Positions 22,536 to 33,274 of a stretch of 64,000 nt of DNA are shown here, piece by piece. Location of the stretch: positions 276,106,330-276,170,329 of the forward strand of contig NC_061510.1 of assembly GCF_022539505.1 (NCBI RefSeq), read 5' to 3'. Position 1 is the first letter of the stretch. The number at the start of each line of letters is the position of its first letter. A model generated the notes under the pieces. It made no database searches. It saw only the letters and a list, made by a program, of their open reading frames with translations, and was not told where the DNA came from. The position numbers and the translations under genes were made by a program. The stretch is from Lolium rigidum (Eukaryota; Streptophyta; Magnoliopsida; Poales; Poaceae).

Positions 22536-25500
22536 TGTAACAACCCAACTTTTTGTGCATTGGTTTAATCTTTGAAATGCAAAATTTTGGGCCAACAAAA
22601 ACTTTTCTGTTTCTCAAAGTTGCATGCATATAGTTTATCATGCTCATGCATTGTAGAGATTGTGTGTGCATTGCTTGTGAATGTTGTGTTGTGTGTGGAT
22701 CCTTAAAACCCTAAGCCTACCTATTAATTTTTGGAATCCCTTTTCTTATTAAGGAGAGATTAAAATTTTCCATAAACCCTTGAGCATGTGTTTATGCCCA
22801 CATAAGATCTCCTAAGATCTAGTTCTTCCTAATTTTTCTCCTCCATATCTACTTCTTCTTTTATCCATTTTCAAATCTGAAACCTTCCAAGCAAGATGAA
22901 AATTGACTCATCACCTTGTTCACCAAGATTGGACTTGGATCATTTCTATGTGGCTACTTCAAAATTTTCGAAATTGAAATGGATGAGAATGACCATGCAT
23001 GTCATGATCCTTATCTCTCCCTTGATCCTTCTATTCACTATTCCTCCACACCATCTCACACCCTAGTGCATGTGATCATGCTCACTTGTGATCTTCCTAG
23101 ATCCTATTTATTGCAAATTCCACTCCCCCATATCTTTTTATTCTCTTCTCAAATTTGATCTCTGAAAATTCTCCAAGGTAGCACACCCCTTGACTTATCA
23201 TATTTATGCTCTGAAACTAGCTGGGAGCACATATATGTGGCTCATTCAAAAATCCAAAATTGGTGAATAAGTGAGGATGGCCATGCCGGCCATGATCTCT
23301 TCCCTCTCTCTTGCTCATTCCCTTCACCCCCTCTCTTCCCCAACACTCACACACGACCAGGAGGAGCCTCAGCACCCTCCCAAACCCCTGCATTCGACCC
23401 CCCTCTCTTTTTTCTTGTCCCTTGGTCACCACCTCGGGAATCAACACAAGATCAAGGAGATCTCCTTCCCTCCTCCATCCTTGGCAGCTTCCTGGTGTCC
23501 TGCACGACTCCCAGCGAGACCCTCTCCATCTCCGACACCGCGTGCACGCCCTCGGATCGCCATTCTTCTCCTTACCCGCTTGGAAACCCCCAATGGCCGG
23601 TGACCACGTCCGTCCGGCCACGGCCACCTCCCCGCTCCACCATACCTCTCTGGTGACTATAACCATGTCCATCAGACACGCCTAGCCCGACCCAGCCTCG
23701 GAGACATGCCCGCGGACCCCGCCCTTGACCCACCGACGCTCCACGGCGACGACCAGCTGCCTGGTCACCTCGCCGCACGGCTGCTGGCAGGCACCCGTCG
23801 CGTCCTTCCCTCTCTGCCTCGCAGCCCGACGAGCGCATCCCTCCAAAACGCGGCACCGCCTTGCAGGCACGCAGCGGCACCGCCTCGCTTCCCCAATCCC
23901 TTGCTGCCGCCCACCGTAAACCGCCTCGCCGCACCGTGTCCACCATGCACCACGCGGCTCGGTATAAGCGCCGCAGCCCTCCTCTATCCGGACCCTCTCG
24001 CCACCATAACCCCCTCTCACCTCAAGCTCGTCTCCCACGAGGAGAGGAGCTCCTCTTCTCCCTAACCTCCGTGCACGCGCTCGACATCGCCGGCCGTCGG
24101 TGAAGGTTGCCGTCGCGGGACTCCCCCGTTTTCCCTCTCCCTTAGCTCTCTGGAAGCTCCTTTCTCCCCTCTTTCTAACGCACGAACTTTTGTGACCCAG
24201 GGTTGCCCGTAGACGACGCCGCGCCGAACAGCGTTTCCGCCGCCGTCGACGACCGCCGGAAAACCCGTCGGCTGTTTCCACCGCCGCGACCACCGGTCGA
24301 CGGAGCTCGCTCCGCCGCTTCCAAATCGCCACGCCTCGTCGTCATCTGCGCTACGTGGTGAGCACCCGAGCCCCCGCCGATTCCTAGGGTTCCACGACGT
24401 TCGCCGCGTCGGGAGGAAGAAGGAGCGGCGGTGGCCGTTGGATGAAATCCAACGGCTGCATGCGCTACGGGCACCGGCCCGCACGCCAGCGCGGACGCCA
24501 CGTCCCCTGCGTTTGAAACGGCCGCTCCCGCTCTGCGGAGCCGTTGATGGGCCAAATCCGGCGAGCCCAGCAACGCCGGCCCGTTCCCTTTTTCTCTTTT
24601 CCTCTAATTAACCTGCCAGTAAATTCCTGTGTAGGTTTCGAAATTCCATAAATTCATACAGTAACCAAATTGATTGATTCAAAGTTCTAAATGCTCACAA
24701 ATGAAATCTCTACCACAAATAATTACCTGCATGTCATTTTGTGCTGTGAATGTGTGCTGCAAAATATAAACCTAAAAAGTGTCTGATTGTGTAATTTAAT
24801 TATTGTGTGATATTTATGCAACCTTTCGGCATGAGGTCAATTTGGTTGTGAAGTGTATGTTAGTAGCTTCATTTTGACACTAGTGTAGCATGCAGGAGCT
24901 TCCTGGATTTTAATTGCTTTAGAAAATAAGATCTGTCCGGAGAGGCGAGTAGATGATTTTTAATTCGAAAAATAATAATGATTTTGAAATGAAACCAAGT
25001 GCTACTGGTAGATATACCTATAGGGTAATTTTGTGCCAAAGGAAATATTTTTAAGAGTTGTAGTTTAATTCTAAGGATTTAATTACTGAAACAGTATACC
25101 TTTTCGGTATTTGATTTTTATAAAATCATTCACAAATCAGAAAAATACAAATCCAGTGGGGTTAGCTCACATTTGTTCTTAGCTATCCAGGGGTATACTT
25201 TGTTTTGGTAGGAGATGCTCTGGTTAGTGTTGGTTTAAGTGTTGGAGTGCTACTGGTTTCTGTGTTGATTGAATTGTTTGGGACAGAAGGAATTTTATTT
25301 GCATATGATTCTTGTGCAGGTGTGTTCTACATGTCAATAGCTTTCACGTAGATATGCTGCATGCATTTTTGTGACTTCCAGAAACATTTAGGTCATTTAA
25401 ATGGTGCATAAGTCAATTCTGGAATTGCAGAAATCATATCTTTTGTTTTAAAAATCATAAATGGGTGAAACCACTTTCGGTAGCTTGCATTTGTCAACCT

Positions 25501-27312
25501 CTACCTACTGTGATTTTATCAAATTTTTGTGTACATTATTCTGGAGATAGTTTGTTGATTGGTATGGTGTGTTTCTTTTATTTTGCGACGATAGATTCGA
25601 ACGCCTGCCGGAGAAGAAGGAGGAGGTGACTTTGGGGGATTTGAAGAAGAAGACCAGGGACACTTTGCTGAGCAAGGCAAGCCACCTCTTGATGCATCTC
25701 TGATCCTATATATATCTTGTTCTTGCATTATTACAAGTTTTACAAAGGTGCATGTCTTCTATTTATTTTGTCGGTGGTTAGTGCCACCGGGAGTTTTATT
25801 ATTCCACCCTTAGGGTGCAGCCCTCGTTGGTACCTACTTGAACAAATCCCAATTAGTGATATGGTGCTTATCACCTTGTCATCCTTGTCGCCATTTTTCG
25901 AAGAAGAAGTGGACTATAGGTCGGGAGCCCTGGAAAAATGTTTACGAAAATTGTTTTCAAGCAAAGAAGTATTTGGCAAACCTTGGAAAGGGGTAGCCCT
26001 GCCCAAGTGTGAGTTTATGGAAGGAAAGATGTTTACGAAAAGGAGTTTTGTTGGAAGCAAGTGAAGAAAATTGTTTTCGAAAACCTTTCGTTGACTGAGT
26101 ACATCACCGGACCCAGCCAGTACAACCACATTACCCTTTAGTGGGACGGGGCGTAGTGTAGTAGTTTGTCTCGCCTTAGACTGAGTCCTGCAAGTGTAGT
26201 GGCAGTCCGACCATGGACGCTTCGACCGGGGTTCTTCCCATGAGAAGGGACGCAACCCATTTGCCTGTTTAGGTACGCGGGGTACAACTTATGAGCTCCC
26301 ATTGAAAGATGCCTAAGTGGTTGGATGGCATTCCGGAGGGTCGGGTGTCGGGGACTTTGCAACTCCTGGGAAAACGGCAGCCCGGACTCTGGTGTTGGGA
26401 GGAACAACTCATTAGGCATGTCTTAGGCTAAGGCGAGCAGGCGAAAAACTACGATCGGGTACTGGTCGTGGCATATGTTATTATGCAGGGATGATGCCCA
26501 CACGATGAGTATTCGGATCTTGTGGGGAAAGTGTACAACCTCCGCGAGTGAAAAATCTATTCGAATAGCCGTGTCCACGGTTATGGACGGGGAAAGGAAG
26601 TCTGCTGAGTATCAAAAGGAGTTTTGTTTTATAAAAGGTGTTTTATTAAAATATTGGTTCGGGAAACCGACGCCAGTGGAGCTGGTAGAAAGGTACCTGC
26701 GAGGTACGGTGGAAAAATTTGGAAAGGAGTTGGCCATTTGAGATGGCTGAAGTTAAATCGGGTCACCCTTACCTATTAGTACGCAAATAAAAGTGTTTAT
26801 AAAAGTCTTTCCAACAAAAGTATGAAGATGCTATATTCTCGAGAGGAACCACCTCTCGCTCTTTGTCGCCTTAGTTAGTGCCTGTTCCTTGCTACTGCCA
26901 TATTGCATTTCCTTTATTTCTCTCTAAGGTGGTTTGCGAGTACATTCAAAAGTACTCATTGGCATTGTTGTCCTGGTTATCTACTTGACCAGAATGTGAA
27001 GAAGAGTACTTCGAAGAAGAGGAGTACGACGCCGAAGACGCGAACTAGGACGCTCTCCCGATCGGCCGCCTGTAGGGTAAAGGCCCGACTTGGGTTCCAC
27101 CGCTTTTGGAGTCAAGTTGTTTCCGTTGCTTGTTTGGTGAACTACGGCCTTGATGGCCTATGATGTAAGACTTCGTATTATTTAAATTCGGTACTGTAAT
27201 GGATGATGAAATCTGGTATCAGTTCGGTTATGTATTCACGATGGAATGATCTTGGGATCGTGAAATTGTATGCATAACAGGAGTTCTGGACTGATAAGTC
27301 CGGGGCCCCACA
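22536..27312 (+). repeat. 5' LTR of the chromovirus
   Basis: TG...CA LTR, closely matching 33275-38047. A likely TATA box lies at 23961-23969 (GGTATAAGCG); the other LTR reads AGTATAAAGCG at 34701, a better TATA box. Confidence 0.92.
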
Positions 27313-27316
27313 GAGC

Positions 27317-27330
27317 TGGTATCAGAGCCA
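27317..27330 (+). other. Primer binding site of the chromovirus (initiator tRNA-Met)
   Basis: TGGTATCAGAGCCA begins 4 nt after the 5' LTR. Confidence 0.92.
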
Positions 27331-27541
27331 TCCTGACTGTAGGAGACCTTAGTTAGCATGGGCGTTAGAATAGAACAAAAAAATTATTTTCCTAAACAAA
27401 AAGGTTGACTAAATGCTGAAAATGCTTAAGTCCCTTACCTCCTTCTATTTTCCAGGAAACTTTACTTGCATTAATGTTTTCTTATGCTTAAAATTTTGCA
27501 CACTGTGGTTACTAACTTAATCTACTTTAAAATTTGTGTAG

Positions 27542-28414
27542 ATGCCGATCGAGTACACGCACGTCCGTCAGGTCGGGGTGAGGCCGCCCCTCTACTTCTT
27601 CGAGCGGGCCTTAGCCGACCTGGCTATTCGCTGCGGGCGTATGGTGCCCGAGATTAAGGGCGTCCGTGCGGAGAGGTCCGCGGACTCGGAGATGGCACTG
27701 GCTGGTCACTGCGTCGTCGGGGGAGCGGGATTTCCCCGCTGCGAGGAGTTCACCATCGACGTGATGGAGCGCACGTGGCTCGACGGGATGATTCGAGTCT
27801 CTCGGGAGGCACTTGCACGCCTTGCCTTTCTTCACCCGGAGGTTGTCGCCGACACGGTTACCGGTACCTTGGCCGGCGCGACCTCGCGGGCCAGCCCGTG
27901 GCCGGCGCCCCGCACGCCGACACCGCACACCAGCTGCACCACATGGAGTACCTGCTTCACCACACTCGGACTCAGCGGGATCGCGCCCGTGAGAGGTGCG
28001 ATCTGCGGGAGGATGAGATCGCTACCCTTCGCGCTCAGCTTGCCGCCTCACAGGCTGACCTTGCTAGTGAGCGCAAGGCGAGGTTTGCCGCACGCCGGAG
28101 GGTTACTCGCCTGAAGGCGAAGGTGGCTTCGCTGGAGGCCACGACTACACGAGATGGAGGCCACTATTGAGGAGCTTGAGGACGACGGTGAGGATCTCCG
28201 TAAGGAGAACGAGGCTCTCCTTAGTGACGACGACGACTACGAGGACGAGGACTTCGATATGGAGCCTGATACTGAGGACGAGGCCTTCATCAACGATGAA
28301 GATGAGGAGCCCGAGCCACTGCTGTCCGAGGAGGACCCCGAGGAGCCAGCCTTTGTTGAGGAGGACGCCCCACCTGCACCCGAGGTTCCTGTCGTGGACC
28401 TCGACGACTTCTAG
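27542..28414 (+). pseudogene. Extra ORF upstream of gag: basic N-terminus, coiled coil, acidic tail
   Basis: The frame opens with MPIEYTHVRQVG at 27542 (frame 2). It continues in frame 1 from about 27860 (YRYLGRRDLAGQ, then the coiled coil RDRARERCDLREDEIATLRA...) and returns to frame 2 at about 28150 (MEATIEELEDDGEDLRKE). It ends in a very acidic Asp/Glu-rich tail at the stop at 28412-28414. The two shifts compensate, so the ancestor was probably one protein of about 290 residues. The standard gypsy layout has no ORF here. It lies between the primer site and gag in the same sense. The function is unknown; a coiled coil with an acidic tail suggests protein-protein contact. I do not recognise a named family. 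Confidence 0.6.
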
Positions 28415-28722
28415 AGCACCCCCTTGGACTCGCACCACCTTACCGTAGGGCGATGAGATAGGCCCCCTTTTGCGATGCGAGTAGACTTGTGATAATGGTT
28501 CCATGAAACCATTCTTTTGGTTGTGTTGTACGAGACTTATGTGTGATGATGTATGCTACATTGTGCCATCGGCACCCACTGCTATGCTATGCTATCATTT
28601 GCCTACTTTGCATTTGTTGCGCCCGTTTTCGAATTTCCGCTTTTATTTGCAATCCCTCCCCTTTTAAGTGGCTGCCCATCTACTTGATCCTATTTGTAAA
28701 TCTGAATCCACCCTTCTTCGGG

Positions 28723-29955
28723 ATGGTGGAAACCCGTAGAGGAGACCACGAGCGGGGCAAACCGAGACCCCCTCCACCTCCACCTCCCGACCCTACCATG
28801 GCTCAACTCCTGCGTATGATGATGGAAGACCGTGAGGCAGCCCGTGCGGAGCGTCAAGCTAATCTTGCTACTCTTCAGCACCTCACTCAGCTTGCTACTG
28901 GTAACGCCAACAACAACAATGGCGGGGATGGAAATGGAGACCCCCGCTCCAAGCTGAAAGATTTCCAAAGCACCAACCCACCAGTCTTCTCCAAGTGCAC
29001 TGAACCCCTCGACGCCGATGATTGGCTTCGCACCATTGAGAACAACTTGGAGGTTGCCGGAGTCGGCGATAATGAGAAGGTTCTGTTTGCCACTCATTAC
29101 CTCTCCGGACCTGCCCGCGCTTGGTGGGAAAATGTTAAAGCTATTCAAGCCGAGGGACACGTCATCGGCTGGGAAGAATTTAAGACCAAGTTCCGCAAGA
29201 CCCACATCCCCTCAGGACTGATCAAGCTCATGAAGGATAAGTTCATGAATCTGAAGCAGGGGAGCATGTCCGTGGTGGACTACATGGATAAATTCACCAC
29301 TCTGTCCCGGTATGCTCCAGAAGACACCGACACTGAAGAGAAGAAGAAAGATCGCTTCTTGAATGGTCTACATGATGAAATGCAGAGCATCTTGGTGGCC
29401 GTTCCATACCCAGACCTTGAGTCGCTGGTTGATGCCTCTATCATGGTGGAGAGCAAGCGCAAGAGTGCGTTTGAGAACCGCAAGCGCAAGGCGATGATGC
29501 GGCAAGGCAGCTCCGGCACTCGGCGACCCCGCGGCTTTCCTCCACCTAGGCCGGCGCCCCAGCAGCAGAGGGCGCCACCCCCTGCACCTCGCCCCAACAA
29601 CCCCAACCGCAGCTACAACCCTCAGCGTTCCGGAGGAAGCAACTACAACCCCAACTACAATCGCCAGAGCAACACTGTCCGCCCCGCCACCACTGGATGT
29701 TATACCTGCGGTCAGCCCGGTCATTTCTCCAAGGAGTGCCCCAACCGAGCTACTTCTGGACAGCGCCCCAATGCGCCCAAGCCTAATCCGGGACAAGCTC
29801 GCACTGCTACTGGAAGGAACCTGAATCAGAAGAAGCCAGCTGGACCAGCTAGGGGACACCTCAACCACGTCAATGCTGAGCAAGCTCAGGAAGCTCCGGA
29901 TATTGTTCTGGGTACGTTCCCCGTCAACTCAATACCCTCGACTTGTTTTGTTTGA
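28723..29955 (+). CDS. gag: Gag polyprotein of the chromovirus
   Basis: 410 residues from MVETRRGDHERG. An upstream in-frame ATG at 28543 would add a hydrophobic stretch and is less likely. A Pro-rich start is followed by the retrotransposon Gag domain at about residues 95-250 (DADDWLRTIENNLE, ARAWWENVK, FKTKFRKTHIP, MDKFTTLSRYAPE). A basic Pro/Asn-rich linker and one CCHC zinc knuckle at about residues 326-339 (CYTCGQPGHFSKEC) come next. Gag forms the particle and binds the RNA. The frame ends at 29955 because of an extra T in CTTG at 29942-29945, just before the protease. Without it, gag and pol would form one long frame. Confidence 0.88.
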   Translation: MVETRRGDHERGKPRPPPPPPPDPTMAQLLRMMMEDREAARAERQANLATLQHLTQLATGNANNNNGGDGNGDPRSKLKDFQSTNPPVFSKCTEPLDADDWLRTIENNLEVAGVGDNEKVLFATHYLSGPARAWWENVKAIQAEGHVIGWEEFKTKFRKTHIPSGLIKLMKDKFMNLKQGSMSVVDYMDKFTTLSRYAPEDTDTEEKKKDRFLNGLHDEMQSILVAVPYPDLESLVDASIMVESKRKSAFENRKRKAMMRQGSSGTRRPRGFPPPRPAPQQQRAPPPAPRPNNPNRSYNPQRSGGSNYNPNYNRQSNTVRPATTGCYTCGQPGHFSKECPNRATSGQRPNAPKPNPGQARTATGRNLNQKKPAGPARGHLNHVNAEQAQEAPDIVLGTFPVNSIPSTCFV

Positions 29956-32900
29956 CTCCGGTGCATCGCATTCCTTCGTTACCAAGACCTTTGTGAGAAA
30001 AGGAGGTTTAACCCCCACCCCCATGAAGCGACCTATGTTAGTACAAATCCCTGGATCCACTAGCAAAACCCAAAGTTCTTGCAAGGAGGTCCCCATAGAA
30101 ATTCAGGGAAAACGTTTTCACGCGGATCCGATTGTGTTGGGTGAGCAAGGCCTAGAGGTTATTCTAGGGATGAATTGGATGGTTAAGTATAAGGGCCATA
30201 TAGATTGTGTTCGCCGAGCCATAACCTTGACTGCTGAGGACGGAGAAGTAGTTGAGCATGTGGCGACAATACCTTCATCGAAGGTCTTATGCAAGAAGAG
30301 TGTCGCTAGCCCAGCCTTGCATGAGGTACCCATAGCTTGTGAGTATCCTGAAGTTTTTCCCGATGAGCTACCCGGTATGCCCCCTGATCGGGATATCGAG
30401 TTTATCATCGAACTAGTCCCCGGAACCGCCCCCATCGCTCGGCGACCTTACCGGATGAACCCCAAGAATTAGTTGAGTTGAAGAAGCAGCTGAATGACAT
30501 GTTGAAGAAAGGTTTGATTCGCCCGAGTGCATCCCCCTGGGGATCTCCCGTTATCTTTGTGGATAAGCGGGACGGTACTATCCGCCTGTGCGTGGATTAC
30601 CGAAAACTGAATGATGTAACCATCAAAAACAAATACCCCCTCCCGAAGATTGAAGATCTGTTCGACCGGATGAATGGCGCTCGAGTTTTCTCAAAAATAG
30701 ATCTCCGGACCTGGTTATCATCAACTCAAGGTTCGGGAGTCAGACATCCCCAAGACTGCTTTCACCACACGGTATGGACTTTTTGAATATACCGTGATGT
30801 CCTTCGGACTGACCAATGCTCCTGCCTATTTCATGAATCTCATGAACAAGGTGTTCATGAAGTACCTCGACAAGTTCGTTGTGGTTTTCATCGACGATAT
30901 TCTGATCTACTCCAAGAGTGAAGAAGAGCATGCTGAACATCTGCGAATTGTTTTGGGAACGCTCAGAGACCATAAGCTTTACGCCAAGTTTAGTAAGTGT
31001 GAATTTTGGCTGAAAGAGGTAGGATTTTTAGGTCACGTCATATCTGCCGGAGGAGTGTCTGTCGACCCGTCCAAGATTCAGTCCATCATGGAGAAGAAAG
31101 CCCCTACCAATCGAGTCGAAGTCCGCGCCTTTTTAGGATTGGCGGGATATTACCGCAAGTTTGTTGAGGGATTCTCCAGCATTGCGAGACCCTTAACACA
31201 GCTTTTAAAGAAGGACAAGAAGTTCGAGTGGACCGACAAATGTGAGGCCAGTTTTCAGGAACTCAAGAAGAGGTTAGTCACAGCCCCCGTCTTGACCATG
31301 CCCGATATTACCAAGGATTTTGATGTGTACTGCGATGCATCAAAACTTGGTTTGGGAAGTGTGTTGATGCAAGAAGGAAAGGTGATAGCCTATTTATCAA
31401 GACAACTTCGACCGCACGAGATGAATTACCCCACGCATGACTTAGAGCTTGCCGCGGTAGTTCATGCCCTGAAGACCTGGCGCCACTACCTAGTGGGAAA
31501 TCGTTGCGAAATCTACACCGACCACAAGAGTTTGAAGTACATCTTCACCCAGCGGGAGCTGAACATGAGGCAGAGCAGATGGATGGAGCTAATCAAGGAT
31601 TACGACCTCGGCATTCATTATCATCCCGGTAAAGCCAACGTGGTAGCTGATGCCCTTAGTCGAGAGCCCTGTTCGTTGAACGCCCTTATCAAGATTGCTC
31701 AACCTAAGCTGTATGAAGAAATGGAGGAGTTTGGCCTCGAACTCGTTAGCCATGGATTCCTGGCCAATCTTGAATTGAAGCCTACTCTATTCGATCATAT
31801 CGAAGAAGCTCAAGTGGGTCATGAGAGTATAGAAGGAATCAAGCGTAGGATGAATAGGGAAGAAGTTCCTGGTTTTGAGGTCGACGCCAAAGGAGTTTTG
31901 TGGTACAAGGGACGCCTGTGTGTACCTAATGTTGAAGACCTGAAGCAACTTATCATGAAGGAAGCTCACGACACCCCATACTCAATCCACCCCGGAGGAA
32001 CCAAGATGTACCAAGACCTGAAGAAACAATTCTGGTGGCACGGTATGAAGCGCGAGATCGCCTTTTTCATTGCTCGCTGCGATGTGTGCCAGAAAGTGAA
32101 GGCTGAACATCAGCGACCAGCTGGACTACTCCAACCCCTCCAAGTTCCCGAGTGGAAATGGGAAGAGGTTGGAATGGACTTTATCACTGGACTCCCTAGA
32201 TCCCAGCGTGGTCACGACTCCATTTGGGTGATTGTCGATCGACTCACCAAGGTTGCACACTTTATTCCCGTCAAAGTGACCTATCACTGGAACCAAATTA
32301 GCTGATTTGTACATGTCCCGCATCGTTAGCCTCCACGGAGTCCCCAAGAGGATAGTGTCCGATCGAGGTACCCAATTCACCTCGAAATTCTGGAAGAGCC
32401 ACATGAAGCCCTCGGTACCAAGCTCGCCTTCAGCACTGCGTATCACCCACAGACCGGAGGCCAAACTGAAAGAGTAAATCAGATTCTTGAAGATATGCTT
32501 CGTGCTTGTGTCCTCGCCTATGGAGCCAAATGGGAAGACTGTCTACCCTTCGCTGAGTTCTCTTACAACAATAGCTACCAAGCTAGTCTGCAGATGGCCC
32601 CCTTTGAAGCTCTATATGGTCGCCGTTGTCGAACCCCTCTCAACTGGTCCGAGACTGGAGATAGTCAAGTCTTTGGACCTGACCACCTTCGCGAAGCCGA
32701 AGATCAAGTTCAACTAATCCGTGATCGCCTCAGAGCCGCTCAATCTCGCCAGAAGAGTTATGCTGACTCTAAGCGTCGCGAACTGACATTCAATGTTGGT
32801 GATCATGCCTACCTTCGCGTCACTCCACTCAAGGGAATGCAGAGATTTCACGTCAAAGGGAAGCTTGCCCCAAGATATATCGGACCCTTCAAGGTTCTCG

Positions 32901-33232
32901 CTCGTCGAGGTGAAGTATCCTATCAACTTGAACTGCCTGCGGAATTAGCGGATTTCCACGACGTGTTCCATATTTCTCTTCTTCGACGATGCCTCCAAGT
33001 ACCTGACAAGCCTGAGACATTCAAGAACATCGATTATCGCACCCTCGACCTCAACACCGACTTAACCTATCGAGAAGTACCCCTTCGGATTCTTGAAGAA
33101 GCTGTTCGTCTCACCCGTAGAAGGAAGATAAGATTTTGCAAGGTTCAGTGGACTAATCACTCCGAGGAGGAAGCCACATGGGAAAGAGAAGATCAGCTCC
33201 GAAAGGATTTCCCCTCACTCTTCGGTTCTTAG
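29940..33232 (+). pseudogene. pol: Pol polyprotein: protease, RT, RNase H, integrase, chromodomain-like tail
   Basis: Protease active site DSGAS lies at 29954. The reverse transcriptase has [14 protein letters not shown] and the catalytic [10 protein letters not shown] at 30887. RNase H runs about 31320-31660 ([32 protein letters not shown]). The integrase zinc domain HHCC is at about 31960-32095 ([18 protein letters not shown]), and its catalytic Asp residues are in MDFITGLP (32173) and VSDRGTQFT (about 32357), with the Glu in TGGQTER (about 32455). The tail at about 33060-33225 (CKVQWTNHSEEEATWERE) resembles the chromodomain that directs chromovirus integration. Single-base shifts lie near 30465, 30713, 32285 and 32401, the last two compensating. 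The longest open block is 30794-32305. It is broken as written; some breaks may be sequence errors. Confidence 0.9.
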
Positions 33233-33237
33233 CCACC

Positions 33238-33257
33238 GAATCTCGAGGACGAGATTC
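33238..33257 (+). promoter_or_regulatory. Hairpin upstream of the polypurine tract, chromovirus
   Basis: GAATCTCG-AGGA-CGAGATTC is a perfect 8-bp stem with a 4-nt purine loop. It starts a few bases after the pol stop codon and ends 17 nt before the 3' LTR. Confidence 0.8.
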
Positions 33258-33258
33258 A

Positions 33259-33274
33259 TTTTAAGGGGAAGGTT
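33259..33274 (+). other. Polypurine tract of the chromovirus
   Basis: TTTTAAGGGGAAGGTT abuts the 3' LTR and is the expected primer for plus-strand DNA synthesis. Confidence 0.88.

Noticed and set aside
23217..24573. Many overlapping ORFs in the GC-rich part of the chromovirus LTR (also 33957-35352)
   Set aside because: The frames are inconsistent between the two LTRs and lie where the LTR leader and promoter are expected. No conserved domain is seen.
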